From a bacterium (GTDB lineage Bacteria; Pseudomonadota; Alphaproteobacteria; Sphingomonadales; Sphingomonadaceae), in contig JAVBXL010000042.1 in assembly GCA_030824575.1 (NCBI GenBank), positions 1-64,000 on the forward strand: a DNA stretch of 64,000 bases, read 5' to 3'. The notes below the pieces were generated by a model, which saw nothing but the letters and a program-made list of their open reading frames with translations, did no database searches and was not told where the DNA came from. The first letter of the stretch is position 1; each line of letters begins with the position of its first letter. Positions 8,084 to 17,447 of this stretch are shown here, in pieces. Both the position numbers and the translations under genes were made by a program.

Positions 8084-9259
8084 CTACAATGCCTGCCCCG
8101 CCGCCCATCCACTGGCCCAGGCCCATTGGAAATTATACCCCCCCAGCCATCCGGTGACATCCACCGCCTCGCCGATCGCATACAGCCCCGGCACCTTGGC
8201 CGCCTCCATCGTCCGCGAAGACAGCCCGGCCGTCGCAATGCCGCCCACCGTCACCTCGGCCTTCATATAGCCCTCCGTCCCCGACGGCGCGAACGGCCAG
8301 TCACTTAAGCGCGCAGCCACCTGCCGCAGCACCTTGTCGGACAGATTGCCCATCTCGCCCTGCACCCCGATCCGCTCCAGCAGCGTATCGGCCAGCCGCT
8401 CGGTCAGCGCCTGCGCCACCACCTTGCGCAGCATAACCCGCGGCCGGTCGCGCTTTTCCGCCAGCAGCCAGTCCGCCGCCTTGTCCGGCAGGAAATCGAC
8501 CTGGATCGGCGTGCGATGCTGCCAATAGGAGGATATCTGCAACATCGCCGGCCCCGATAGCCCCCGATGCGTGAACAGCGCCGCCTCGCGGAAGCGCGTC
8601 TTGTTCCAGCGCACCTCGACATCGGCCGACACCCCCGCCAGCGACTGGAACAGCGCCTCTTCCGGCCCCAGCGTAAACGGCACCAGCGCCGGGCGCGGCT
8701 GCACGATGCTGAGGCCAAAATGCCGCGCCACATCATAGGCAAAGCCAGTCGCGCCCATTTTGGGAATCGAAGGCCCGCCGGTCGCCAGCACCAGCGCGGG
8801 CGCGCGATGCACCGTCCCGCCTACCGTCACCCGATACAGGCCGTCGCCATGCTCGACATCCGCGATCGGCTGCCCCAGCGCCAGCGTCACGCCGCCCTTG
8901 GCGCATTCCTCCTCCAGCATCGCGACGATCTGCTTGGCCGACCCGTCGCAGAACAACTGACCCAGCGTCTTTTCATGCCAGGCGATGCCATAGCGATCGA
9001 CCAGCCCGATAAAGTCCGACGCCGTATAGCGCCCCAGCGCCGACTTGGCGAAATGCGGATTGGCGGACAGATATCGGTCGGCGGCGGTATGGACATTGGT
9101 GAAATTGCACCGCCCCCCGCCTGAAATCAGGATCTTCTTGCCCACCGCGTCGGCATGATCGACCAACAGCACCCGCTTGCCCCGCTGGCCCGCGGTCGCC
9201 GCGCACATCATCCCCGCGGCACCCGCGCCCAGCACGATCGCGTCATATTCCGCCATCAT
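8084..9259 (-). CDS. HI0933/YhiN-family FAD-dependent oxidoreductase
   Basis: 391 residues. N-terminal FAD-binding Rossmann motif VLGAGAAGMMCA, then ISGGGRCNFTN characteristic of the HI0933 (YhiN/BaiN-like) flavoproteins, a second ATGG motif (LATGGPSIPKMG) and the C-terminal GLYAIGEAVDVTGWLGGYNFQWA stretch that closes over FAD. Substrates of this family are poorly defined. The gene begins by a 4-bp overlap with the stop of the UPF0178 gene, so the two are co-transcribed. A dispersed repeat follows the stop. Confidence 0.9.
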   Translation of the reverse strand: MMAEYDAIVLGAGAAGMMCAATAGQRGKRVLLVDHADAVGKKILISGGGRCNFTNVHTAADRYLSANPHFAKSALGRYTASDFIGLVDRYGIAWHEKTLGQLFCDGSAKQIVAMLEEECAKGGVTLALGQPIADVEHGDGLYRVTVGGTVHRAPALVLATGGPSIPKMGATGFAYDVARHFGLSIVQPRPALVPFTLGPEEALFQSLAGVSADVEVRWNKTRFREAALFTHRGLSGPAMLQISSYWQHRTPIQVDFLPDKAADWLLAEKRDRPRVMLRKVVAQALTERLADTLLERIGVQGEMGNLSDKVLRQVAARLSDWPFAPSGTEGYMKAEVTVGGIATAGLSSRTMEAAKVPGLYAIGEAVDVTGWLGGYNFQWAWASGWAAGQAL

Positions 9260-9705
9260 CGCGCCCGCTTCAGCCGAACGACGGCTTCGTCCAGCGTCTG
9301 GAGAAAGCGCGACCGGTCATTCTTGCCAAAGGGCGGCGGCCCGCCAATCTGGTCGCCCCCCGCCCGCAAATCCGCCATGATCGCCCGCGTCGCGATCGCC
9401 GCGCCGATCGAGCTATGGGTGAAGGGCTTGCCGTTGGGACCAATCACCACCGCCCCCGCCTTCAGGCAACGATCCGCCAGCAGGATGTCGGCGGTGATGC
9501 ACACCGACGCCGCATCGGCCCGCTCGGCGATCCAGTCATCCGCCGCGTCGAACCCGTCGCTCACCACCACCCGGTCGAGCAGCGGATGGGCGGGAATACG
9601 GATCGGGCTGTTGCTCACGATCGTAACAGGGATTTCATGCCGCCAGGCGACCTTGTAGATCTCCTCCTTCACAGGGCAGGCATCGGCATCGACCAATATC
9701 TTCAT
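9256..9705 (-). CDS. UPF0178 (YaiI/DUF188) family protein
   Basis: 149 residues starting MKILVDADACPVK at 9705. The DADACPVK motif, the VSNSPIRIP stretch and the ITADILLADRCLKAGA and FTHSSIGAA blocks are typical for DUF188 proteins, which share features with PIN/NYN-like nucleases; catalytic activity has not been established for the family. Forms a two-gene unit with the flavoprotein gene downstream (ATGA overlap). Confidence 0.9.
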   Translation of the reverse strand: MKILVDADACPVKEEIYKVAWRHEIPVTIVSNSPIRIPAHPLLDRVVVSDGFDAADDWIAERADAASVCITADILLADRCLKAGAVVIGPNGKPFTHSSIGAAIATRAIMADLRAGGDQIGGPPPFGKNDRSRFLQTLDEAVVRLKRAR

Positions 9706-9815
9706 GGCCTGCGCGATAGGCCGTGGGACCGATAGAGACAAGGATGCGCCGCTTATTTCGCGTAGCGCCATTCCCCGCCTTCACCCCGCGCCGCTCCTGC
9801 CCTACATGGGTCGGC

Positions 9816-10250
9816 ATGAACGCCCCCCCGAACGCGCCCCTGTATAACAAGGACATATTGCGGCTCGCCGCCGGCATCCCGCACCACAAGCGGTTGTCGG
9901 ACGCGCAGGCCAGCGTCGAAAAACGCTCCCCTACCTGCGGGTCGCGCATCACCGCAGACGTGCGCATGGCCGACGGCCGCCTCGCCGACATGGGCCTGGA
10001 CGTAAAAGCCTGCGCGCTCGGCCAGGCGTCGGCCGCGCTGATGGCCGGCCACGCCATCGGCCTCACCGCCGACGAACTGGCCGACGCCCGCGACAAACTG
10101 GCGGCCTATCTGTCGGGCGACAGCGACGATCTCGACTTCTGGCCCGGCCTCGCCGTTCTTGCACCGGCGCGCGGCTATCCAGCCCGCCATGCCTCGATCC
10201 GCCTCGGTTTCGAAGCGATCGCCGAAGCCGCCCGACAAGCGGACGCCTGA
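9816..10250 (+). CDS. NifU/IscU-like iron-sulfur scaffold protein
   Basis: 144 residues from MNAPPNAPLYNKDILRLA. It matches the IscU/NifU N-terminal fold: Cys41 in SPTCGSRITADV and Cys66 in VKACALGQASA. At the third ligand position the motif reads PARHAS, with Ser127 where IscU has Cys, so only two of the three classical cluster ligands are present. That suggests a specialised or accessory carrier role. Stop and the next start share one base (TGATG), coupling it to the antiporter gene. Confidence 0.75.
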   Translation: MNAPPNAPLYNKDILRLAAGIPHHKRLSDAQASVEKRSPTCGSRITADVRMADGRLADMGLDVKACALGQASAALMAGHAIGLTADELADARDKLAAYLSGDSDDLDFWPGLAVLAPARGYPARHASIRLGFEAIAEAARQADA

Positions 10251-12046
10251 TGGAAGCGCATCAGGCCGTCAGCGCCACTGACATTCTCCTGTCCGAAGGC
10301 GTCATCCTGCTCGGTGCCGCCGTGCTCTTCGTCATGCTCTTCCGCCGCTTCGGCCTCGGCGCGGTGTTGGGCTATCTGGTCGCGGGCGCGCTGGTCGGAC
10401 CGCAGGGGCTGGGCCTCGTCGGCGGCGGCGAATCGAAGCTCGCCATCGCCGAAATCGGCATCGTCCTGCTGCTGTTCCTCGTCGGCCTCGAACTCCATCC
10501 CGCCCGGCTCTGGCGGCTGAAACGCGACATTTTCGCGCTTGGCCTGGCGCAGGTGGTGCTGTGCGGCTGCATCCTCACCGCGATCATCTTCTACTCGACC
10601 GGCTTCAGCTGGGGCGCGGCGATCGCGCTCGGCCTGCCGCTCGCCCTGTCCTCGACCGCGCAGGTGTTGCCGGGCCTCAAGTCCAGCGGCCGCATCAACT
10701 CCCCCTTCGGTGAAAAAGTCTTCTCGATCCTGCTGTTTCAGGATCTCTCCATCGTCCCGCTCATCACCATCGTCGCCGCCCTGTCGCGCAATCCCGCCGA
10801 TGCCGGTGGCCCACCGGGATGGATGATGGCGGGCTACACCATCGCCGCCATCGCCGGCCTCGTCCTGGCCGGCCGCTTCATCCTGCGGCCGCTGCTGGGC
10901 CTGGTCGGCCGCATGGGCGAACGCGAGATGTTCGTGGTCGTCGGCCTCTTCACCGTGCTCGCCGCCGCCGCGCTGATGCACAGCCTTCACCTCTCCACCG
11001 CGCTCGGCGCTTTCGTCGCGGGCGTCATGCTCGCCGATTCGCCCTACCGGCATGAAATCGAATCCGACGTCGAACCCTTCCGCTCGATCCTGCTCGGCCT
11101 CTTCTTCCTGGCCGTCGGCATGGTGCTGGACCTGCGCGCCGTCGCCGCCAACCCGCTGTTCGTCCTCTCCATGGCGGTCGTGCTCGTCGCGACCAAGGCG
11201 GCGATCATCACCGGCCTTGCTCGCCTGTTCGGCATGGAATGGCGCCCGGCGCTGGGCGCGGGCCTGCTGCTCAGCCAGGGCGGCGAATTCGGCTTCGTGC
11301 TCTTCACCCAGGCGCAAAACGCCCTGTTGATCGCACCGGAAGCCGCCAGCCTGTTCGCCGCCATCGTCACCTTCTCCATGGCGACGACGCCTTTCCTGAT
11401 GCTGTTCGCCCGCCGCTTCGAGTTTGCGAAGCCCAAGGACCAGCACCTGCCCGGCCCGGAGGATGCGCCGCGCGGCTCCGCCATTATCGTTGGCTATGGC
11501 CGCTTCGGCCAGACGGTCGCGCAAATGCTGATGGGCCATGGCTTCGCCGTCACCCTGATCGACAAGAAGCCCGCCCAGATCGAGGTATCGAGCCGCTTCG
11601 ACATGAAGGTCTATTATGGTGACGGCACCCGCATGGACCTGCTCCACCGCGCCGGGGCGGACGAAGCACGCCTCATCGCCTTCTGCATCGACGACCCCTC
11701 GCTCGATTCGCGCGCGCTCCAGCCCATCGCGCAGGCCTTCCCCCAGGCCGCGCTGATGGTTCGCGCCTTCGACCGGCGGCAGGTTCTCGAACTACAGGAC
11801 ATGGATCTCGCCGGCATCGTCCGCGAAGTCTATGAATCGGCCATCTGCATGGGCGTGCAGGCGATGCAGTCGCTCGGCGTACCGGACGAGGAGGTCGCGG
11901 AAGTCGAGCGCCAATATCGCCAGAACGACGCGCAGCGCATGGCGCTCCAGACCGAACATGGCAGCCTGCTCGCGGCCAAGGACTTGATGTATCGCCCCGG
12001 CAAGTCCATGCGGCTGCTCAGCAGAGGGGATGGAGAAAAGGCATGA
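10250..12046 (+). CDS. CPA2-family cation:proton antiporter with TrkA-N domain (KefB/C-like)
   Basis: 598 residues. About 12-13 hydrophobic segments occupy residues 10-390, including the LLLFLVGLELHP motif and the FVAGVMLADSPYRHE region typical of CPA2 antiporters. After residue ~405 a TrkA-N nucleotide-binding domain appears (AIIVGYGRFGQTVAQ, then VTLIDKKP and a YYGDGTRMDLL segment). Likely exchanges K+ or Na+ for protons at the inner membrane and is gated by NAD(H) or a related ligand. Its start overlaps the NifU-like gene and its stop overlaps the DUF423 gene. Confidence 0.92.
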   Translation: MEAHQAVSATDILLSEGVILLGAAVLFVMLFRRFGLGAVLGYLVAGALVGPQGLGLVGGGESKLAIAEIGIVLLLFLVGLELHPARLWRLKRDIFALGLAQVVLCGCILTAIIFYSTGFSWGAAIALGLPLALSSTAQVLPGLKSSGRINSPFGEKVFSILLFQDLSIVPLITIVAALSRNPADAGGPPGWMMAGYTIAAIAGLVLAGRFILRPLLGLVGRMGEREMFVVVGLFTVLAAAALMHSLHLSTALGAFVAGVMLADSPYRHEIESDVEPFRSILLGLFFLAVGMVLDLRAVAANPLFVLSMAVVLVATKAAIITGLARLFGMEWRPALGAGLLLSQGGEFGFVLFTQAQNALLIAPEAASLFAAIVTFSMATTPFLMLFARRFEFAKPKDQHLPGPEDAPRGSAIIVGYGRFGQTVAQMLMGHGFAVTLIDKKPAQIEVSSRFDMKVYYGDGTRMDLLHRAGADEARLIAFCIDDPSLDSRALQPIAQAFPQAALMVRAFDRRQVLELQDMDLAGIVREVYESAICMGVQAMQSLGVPDEEVAEVERQYRQNDAQRMALQTEHGSLLAAKDLMYRPGKSMRLLSRGDGEKA

Positions 12047-12369
12047 TCGCGATACTGGCCTGTCTGTCGGCGGCACTGGCGATAGGCGCCGGTGCGTTCG
12101 GCGCGCATGGCGTCACTGATCCCAAGGCCGCGGAATGGCTGCGCACCGGCGGCCTCTATCAGTTGATCCATGCGGTCGCCGCGATCGCCCTTACCGGCGT
12201 CACCCGCGGCGCGGCGGTGCTGATGCTCATCGGCGCGGCGATCTTCGCCCTTACCCTCTATACCATGGCGCTGGGCGGCCCCAAATGGCTGGGCGCGGTC
12301 ACGCCGATCGGCGGCGTGCTGATGATCGCTGGCTGGCTCTGGGCCGCATGGACCTTTGGACAGCGCTGA
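12043..12369 (+). CDS. DUF423 (YgdD-type) small membrane protein
   Basis: 108 residues with four hydrophobic segments and the family pattern GAFGAHGV near the N-terminus and GGPKWLGAVTPIGG near the C-terminus. Inner-membrane protein of unknown function. ATGA overlap with the antiporter gene. Confidence 0.85.
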   Translation: MIAILACLSAALAIGAGAFGAHGVTDPKAAEWLRTGGLYQLIHAVAAIALTGVTRGAAVLMLIGAAIFALTLYTMALGGPKWLGAVTPIGGVLMIAGWLWAAWTFGQR

Positions 12370-12415
12370 AACCGCACCCTTGCCCCCGATCCCTCGCACG
12401 CCTAGATTGGGTAAT

Positions 12416-12880
12416 ATGGCCGACCAACACCATCATCACGAACCGACCGGCACCAAGCTCGCCGACGCCGCGCGCCTGACGCTGGAGGCGCAGGAGGAAC
12501 AATGGACACCGATGCGCGCCGCCATTTTCGATGCGCTCGCCGCGGAAGAACGACCTGCCTCGGCCTATGACATCGCCGATACCGTGTCCAAGACGCGCGG
12601 CAAGCGCGTCGCCCCCAACAGCGTCTATCGCATCCTCGACCTGTTCGTGACGAACAACATCGCGATGCGGGTGGAAAGCGCCAACGCTTACATCGCCAAC
12701 GCCCATCCGGGCTGCCACCATGACTGCATCTTCCTGGTCTGCCGAAATTGCAAGCAGGCGACCCATGTCGATGACGACAAGGTGACCGGCGATGTGCGCG
12801 CGGTCGCGGCCCATGAAGGCTTCCATGCCGAACGGCCGGTGATCGAGATATTGGGCACCTGTGCGAAATGCGCGGCCTGA
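12416..12880 (+). CDS. Fur-family regulator, probably Zur (zinc uptake regulator)
   Basis: 154 residues from MADQHHHHEP. N-terminal winged helix (TPMRAAIFDALAAEERPASAYDIADTV split across residues ~30-60), metal-sensing middle with HPGCHHDCIFLVCRNC, and a C-terminal CAKC pair, so two CxxC pairs can hold structural zinc. Sequence fits the Zur branch better than iron-responsive Fur, but the metal is inferred. A TTG at 12356 offers a longer start; the ATG at 12416 gives the usual family N-terminus though its ribosome site is weak. No zinc transporter lies nearby. Confidence 0.8.
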   Translation: MADQHHHHEPTGTKLADAARLTLEAQEEQWTPMRAAIFDALAAEERPASAYDIADTVSKTRGKRVAPNSVYRILDLFVTNNIAMRVESANAYIANAHPGCHHDCIFLVCRNCKQATHVDDDKVTGDVRAVAAHEGFHAERPVIEILGTCAKCAA

Positions 12881-12958
12881 TGGAGCGTTGCGCTTCCACC
12901 CGGAACGGCCTAGCGGACCCTGTTTTGATCCTGAACGGCCTTTGGGCCGGGGGAGTCT

Positions 12959-14887
12959 ATGTCTTTGATGAATGATCGCCCGGAAACTCCGCTCCTCGAC
13001 CAGGTCGTCTGGCCGTCGGACCTGCGCGCCCTCAAGCCCGACCAGCTGCGCCAGCTGGCCGACGAACTGCGGCAGGAGGTCATCTCCGCCGTCGGCGTGA
13101 CCGGCGGCCATCTGGGTTCGGGCCTCGGCGTGGTCGAACTGACCACCGCGATCCATTATGTGTTCGACACGCCCCAGGACAAGCTGGTGTGGGACGTCGG
13201 GCATCAATGCTATCCGCACAAGATCCTGACCGGCCGGCGCGACCGCATCCGCACCCTGCGCATGGGCGGCGGCCTGTCCGGCTTCACCAAGCGCAGCGAA
13301 TCGGACTATGACCCGTTCGGCGCAGCGCACAGCTCCACCTCGATCAGCGCCGCCTTGGGCTTCGCCGTCGCCAACAAGATGCAGGATCGCCCTGGCAAGG
13401 GCATCGCCGTGATCGGCGACGGCGCGATGTCGGCGGGCATGGCCTATGAGGCGATGAACAACGCGCGCGCGGCCGGCAACCGCCTGGTCGTCATCCTCAA
13501 CGACAATGACATGTCGATCGCCCCCCCGGTCGGCGGCCTGTCCGCCTATCTCGCCCGCCTCGTGTCCAGCCGCGAATTTCTAGGCCTGCGCGACCTCGCC
13601 AAGCGCCTCGCGCGCAAACTGCCCCGCCCGCTCCACAATGCCGCCCGCAAGACGGACGAGTTTGCCCGCGGCATGGCGATGGGCGGCACCCTGTTCGAGG
13701 AACTGGGCTTCTATTATGTCGGCCCGGTCGATGGCCATAATCTCGACCAGTTGATCCCGGTGCTGGAAAATGTCCGCGACGCGGCGGAAGGGCCATGCCT
13801 CGTGCATGTCGTCACGCAGAAGGGCAAGGGCTATGGCCCGGCCGAAGCGGCGGCGGACAAATATCATGGCGTCCAGAAATTCGACATCGTCACCGGCGCC
13901 CAGGCGAAGGCGCCGCCCGGACCGCCCAGCTACACCAATGTCTTCGCCCAGGCGCTGATCGCCGAAGCGCAGCGCGATCCCAAGGTTTGCGCCATCACCG
14001 CGGCGATGCCGTCGGGCACCGGCCTTGACAAGTTCGAACTGGCCTTCCCCGACCGCACCTTCGATGTGGGCATCGCCGAACAACATGCGGTCACCTTCGC
14101 GGCCGGCCTCGCGGCGGAAGGGATGCGCCCCTTCTGCGCCATCTACTCCACCTTCCTGCAACGCGCCTATGATCAGGTCGTTCATGATGTCGCGATCCAG
14201 AATTTGCCCGTCCGCTTCGCCATAGACCGCGCTGGCCTGGTCGGCGCCGACGGCTCCACCCATGCGGGCAGTTTCGACGTCACCTATCTCGCCACCCTGC
14301 CCAATATGGTGGTGATGGCCGCGGCGGACGAAGCGGAACTGGTCCACATGGTCCACACCTGCGCGATGCACGACAGCGGGCCGATCGCGCTGCGCTATCC
14401 GCGCGGCAATGGCACCGGCGTCGCCATGCCGGAAATCCCCGAACGGCTTGCGATTGGCAAGGGCCGGATCGTGCGCGAAGGGCGTCAGGTCGCCATCCTC
14501 TCGCTCGGCACCCGCCTCGAAGAAGCGCTCAAGGCCGCCGAAGCGCTGGAGGCCAAGGGCCTGTCCACCACCGTCGCCGACCTGCGCTTCGCCAAGCCGC
14601 TGGACGAAGCGCTGATCCGCAAGCTGCTGACCACCCACGAAGTCGCCGTGACGATCGAGGAAGGCGCGATCGGCGGCCTGGGCGCCCATGTCCTCACCCT
14701 GGCGAGCGACCTCGGCCTCATCGACAATGGCCTGAAACTGCGTACCCTGCGCCTGCCGGACATTTTCCAGGACCAGGACAAGCCGGAAAAACAATATGCC
14801 GACGCCCGGCTGGACGCTGACGCCATCGTCGACACCGTCCTGACCGCCCTGCGCCACAACAGCGTAGGCACAGAGGCGCGGGCCTGA
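12959..14887 (+). CDS. dxs: 1-deoxy-D-xylulose-5-phosphate synthase
   Basis: Thiamine-diphosphate enzyme that condenses pyruvate and glyceraldehyde 3-phosphate, the first step of the MEP isoprenoid pathway. 642 residues with [17 protein letters not shown], the ThDP/Mg motif [13 protein letters not shown] through [14 protein letters not shown], the catalytic [10 protein letters not shown] region, and [11 protein letters not shown] of the transketolase-like second half. GGGGGAGTCT precedes the ATG. Expected length and complete. Confidence 0.98.
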   Translation: MSLMNDRPETPLLDQVVWPSDLRALKPDQLRQLADELRQEVISAVGVTGGHLGSGLGVVELTTAIHYVFDTPQDKLVWDVGHQCYPHKILTGRRDRIRTLRMGGGLSGFTKRSESDYDPFGAAHSSTSISAALGFAVANKMQDRPGKGIAVIGDGAMSAGMAYEAMNNARAAGNRLVVILNDNDMSIAPPVGGLSAYLARLVSSREFLGLRDLAKRLARKLPRPLHNAARKTDEFARGMAMGGTLFEELGFYYVGPVDGHNLDQLIPVLENVRDAAEGPCLVHVVTQKGKGYGPAEAAADKYHGVQKFDIVTGAQAKAPPGPPSYTNVFAQALIAEAQRDPKVCAITAAMPSGTGLDKFELAFPDRTFDVGIAEQHAVTFAAGLAAEGMRPFCAIYSTFLQRAYDQVVHDVAIQNLPVRFAIDRAGLVGADGSTHAGSFDVTYLATLPNMVVMAAADEAELVHMVHTCAMHDSGPIALRYPRGNGTGVAMPEIPERLAIGKGRIVREGRQVAILSLGTRLEEALKAAEALEAKGLSTTVADLRFAKPLDEALIRKLLTTHEVAVTIEEGAIGGLGAHVLTLASDLGLIDNGLKLRTLRLPDIFQDQDKPEKQYADARLDADAIVDTVLTALRHNSVGTEARA

Positions 14888-14896
14888 CCATCGACA

Positions 14897-14922
14897 GGAA
14901 CTAAATTCCCTCCGCAAACGTA
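14897..14922 (+). promoter_or_regulatory. EcfG-like promoter upstream of DUF4403 gene
   Basis: GGAAC (14897-14901), 17-base spacer, then CGTA (14919-14922); one mismatch to the GGAAC-N17-CGTT consensus. It starts 9 bp after the dxs stop and abuts the first in-frame ATG, which argues that translation begins further downstream. Confidence 0.5.
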
Positions 14923-14982
14923 ATGGATCAACCGAGCCGTCAGTACCCTGAACGGCGCGGCCATTGGGAGCGGAGGAAACGG

Positions 14983-16494
14983 TTGGCGGCGCATCTTCAA
15001 CGGATATCGCGGGCGTTCGCCAAACCCTCGCCCGCCCTTTGCCTGTTAATCCTGTGCGCCGCGTGCCAGCAAAAGCCCGTCGATATCGCCCCGCCCCGCG
15101 CGTCCGATCCTGTACCAGCGCCTCAGGAAAAATCCCTGATCGCGGTGCCGGTCGATGCGGACGCCGATGCGCTGCGCGCGGCGATCGAACAGGCGGTGCC
15201 GCGCGTCCTGTGGACCATCAACCGGCGCGAACCGCGCTGCGTCGCCCCGCAAAAAGTCAAGATATTCGGTGGTGAGCTAAAGGTCACGCCGCCCATCGGC
15301 TGCACCATCGTCGGCACCGTCACCCGCGGCCCGGTCAGCCTGCGCGGCGAAGGGCGGGAGATCATCGCCGACATGCCCATCCATGCCAGCATCAGCGCGC
15401 GCGATGTGGGCGGCGTGCTGAAAGGCGAAACCGCGACCGGATCGGCCATGGTGCAGGCCCGCATTACCATCGACCTGGCGCGCGACTGGACACCCAAGGG
15501 GACGGTGCGGCTGCATTATGACTGGACCACGCCGCCGGGCATCGATTTCCTGGGTCAGCGTATCGGCTTCACGGACGAAGCCGATGCGAAACTGCGCCCC
15601 ATTGTCGCCAAACTGGAGCGGGATTTGCCGCGCGAACTCAGCGGCATGAACCTGCGCGGCGAAGCGGAAAAATACTGGCGTCAGGCCTTCGCCACGCTGG
15701 AACTGAACAGGCAAAATCCGCCCGTCTGGATGCGCATCAGCCCGCAGAAGATATTCTACAACGGCTACACGATGCGCGGCCGCGCGATCCGGCTGGACCT
15801 GGGCATGGAAGCGATAACGGAAACCTTCGTCGGCGATCGCCCGTCAGCGCCGCAGCCGACGGCCCTGCCGCCGCTCGACCGGGCACCGGTACGAAACCGG
15901 CTGTCCTTCCATCTGCCGGTGACAGCGGATTATCGCCAGCTTCAACCCGTCATCCAGCGCGCCCTGACGAAACGCGCCGCACGGCCTTTCGACCTACCCG
16001 GTGTCGGCCCGGTGACCGCGCGCTTTTCCAACGTGACCTGCTATGGCGCCACGGGGGGGCGGGTCGCGGTGGGCGTCGATATCGCCGCCCGGCCCGCCGA
16101 TTCGAAAGAGGATATCCATGGCCGCATCTGGCTGGCGGCGCGTCCGGTCAATGCCGCCAACTCGCCGCGCGTGGGCTTTGTCGATCCCGTCATCACCGGC
16201 GACACGGACGGCGTTAGCGGCGACACGCTATTGGCGATCGGGCAAAGCCCTGGCTTCTCCAACCTGATCGCCAGCGCGCTCGGTCAGAATTTCGCCAAGG
16301 ATATAGCGGAACTCAAGCGTAAGATCGGCCGCGCCATCGCAGACAAGCGAGAAGGCGACTTCGTCATCCACGCCCATGCCGATCGGTTCGACATCGGCCA
16401 AATCCACGCCTATGGCCAGGGATTGCACCTGCCCGTCCATGCGACGGGTCAGGCGCAGATCAGCTATCGGCCCACCGGCGGCGCGGCAAAGTAA
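14983..16494 (+). CDS. DUF4403 family probable lipoprotein
   Basis: 503 residues from a TTG at 14983, chosen because GGAGG lies six bases upstream and because the ATG at 14923 coincides with a probable promoter -10 region. Residues ~16-27 are hydrophobic and end in CAACQQ, a plausible though imperfect lipobox. The rest is a long repetitive beta-rich protein with two related halves (VKIFGGELKVTPPIGCTIVG-type and NRLSFHLPVTADYRQLQPVI-type) as in DUF4403 proteins, whose fold resembles lipid-binding TULIP/DUF proteins. Envelope role, otherwise unknown. Confidence 0.75.
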   Translation: MAAHLQRISRAFAKPSPALCLLILCAACQQKPVDIAPPRASDPVPAPQEKSLIAVPVDADADALRAAIEQAVPRVLWTINRREPRCVAPQKVKIFGGELKVTPPIGCTIVGTVTRGPVSLRGEGREIIADMPIHASISARDVGGVLKGETATGSAMVQARITIDLARDWTPKGTVRLHYDWTTPPGIDFLGQRIGFTDEADAKLRPIVAKLERDLPRELSGMNLRGEAEKYWRQAFATLELNRQNPPVWMRISPQKIFYNGYTMRGRAIRLDLGMEAITETFVGDRPSAPQPTALPPLDRAPVRNRLSFHLPVTADYRQLQPVIQRALTKRAARPFDLPGVGPVTARFSNVTCYGATGGRVAVGVDIAARPADSKEDIHGRIWLAARPVNAANSPRVGFVDPVITGDTDGVSGDTLLAIGQSPGFSNLIASALGQNFAKDIAELKRKIGRAIADKREGDFVIHAHADRFDIGQIHAYGQGLHLPVHATGQAQISYRPTGGAAK

Positions 16495-16524
16495 GCCGCG
16501 CCGTCCGATTGATCAGGCCGAATA

Positions 16525-16938
16525 TCAGGGCTGGGGCGTCGCGGCGCGCGCTTCCTGGCCGTCGCCTTCGGGTGCGGCGATGATGTCGCGGGTGGTGGCG
16601 CCCTTGTCCACGACCTCGGTGCCCGGATCGCCCACCGACGACCGGATGCCCGATGCGGCATTGGCGCGACCGGCGGCGTTCAGCGTCGCGCCTTCACCTG
16701 CGCTGCGGGCCGCGGGGCCGCCGAACATGGCTTCCATCGCCGCCTTGCTCGAATCGACCGAAGCCGCGGCCGGCGTGCCGGGCGCGGGCGGCACCAGTGC
16801 GAAGTCAGGCGGAATCACCAGCGGCGCCTGGCGCGAGACGGCGAATTCATCGGGGCGCTGGCGGTTCATCAGGCCACCGCCGCCGCCGCAGGCGGACAGG
16901 ATGGACACAAGGCCGGCAGCGAGGATCAGTTTACGCAT
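16525..16938 (-). CDS. DUF3035 lipoprotein, BamF-like
   Basis: 137 residues. Signal ending LVSILSAC-GGGGG gives a clean lipobox (Cys17). The following RPDEFAVSRQAPLVIPPDF block is the signature of DUF3035 proteins, which I recall being described as the alphaproteobacterial BamF subunit of the outer-membrane barrel assembly machine; this naming should be checked. The remainder is low-complexity, Ala/Gly/Ser-rich. Its ATG overlaps the lspA stop by one base (TAATG), so a lipoprotein is made together with the peptidase that matures lipoproteins. Confidence 0.85.
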   Translation of the reverse strand: MRKLILAAGLVSILSACGGGGGLMNRQRPDEFAVSRQAPLVIPPDFALVPPAPGTPAAASVDSSKAAMEAMFGGPAARSAGEGATLNAAGRANAASGIRSSVGDPGTEVVDKGATTRDIIAAPEGDGQEARAATPQP

Positions 16939-17447
16939 TACTTCAAAGTCTCCGTCTTTGCGCCCTTGTCGCGCAGCAGCAACGCCCGCGCAAGCAGGAT
17001 CAACACGCCGATGGTGATGGCGGCGTCAGCCAGGTTGAAAATCAGGAAGGGCCGCCACTCGCCGATATGCAGGTCCGCATAATCAATGACATAGCCCAGC
17101 CGCACGCGGTCGACGATATTGCCGATCGCCCCGCCCAGCACGAGGCCCAGCGCCGCGACATCCTGCCGCGCCTTTTCGCGCCACATCCACACGCCGACGA
17201 AGGCGGAGATCAGGACCGTCATCCCCACCAGCGCCCAGCGCGCCGTGTCGGTATCGGCATGGAAGAACCCCATCGAAACGCCGCGATTTTCCAGCCAGCG
17301 CAGGCGGAAGAAGGGCAGTATATCGATCCCCTCCAGCCGGCTTTTCAACGCCAGTGGATAAGTAACCGTATATTTGATAAGCTGGTCCAGCGCGAGCGTC
17401 ACGATCGCGACGGTCAGGCCCACAGGGCGGTGGTTGATGGCGCTCAT
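16938..17447 (-). CDS. lspA: Lipoprotein signal peptidase II
   Basis: 169 residues, four membrane helices. Catalytic aspartates in GGAIGNIVDRVRLG and YVIDYADLHI. Cleaves prolipoproteins after lipidation in the inner membrane. Start overlaps the ileS stop by 4 bp, the classic ileS-lspA arrangement. Assignment secure. Confidence 0.96.
   Translation of the reverse strand: MSAINHRPVGLTVAIVTLALDQLIKYTVTYPLALKSRLEGIDILPFFRLRWLENRGVSMGFFHADTDTARWALVGMTVLISAFVGVWMWREKARQDVAALGLVLGGAIGNIVDRVRLGYVIDYADLHIGEWRPFLIFNLADAAITIGVLILLARALLLRDKGAKTETLK

Noticed and set aside
10175-11647. A 490-codon open frame opposite the antiporter gene
   Set aside because: Shadow of the CPA2 antiporter reading frame; Glu/Asp/Gly/Ala-rich without fold-like pattern.
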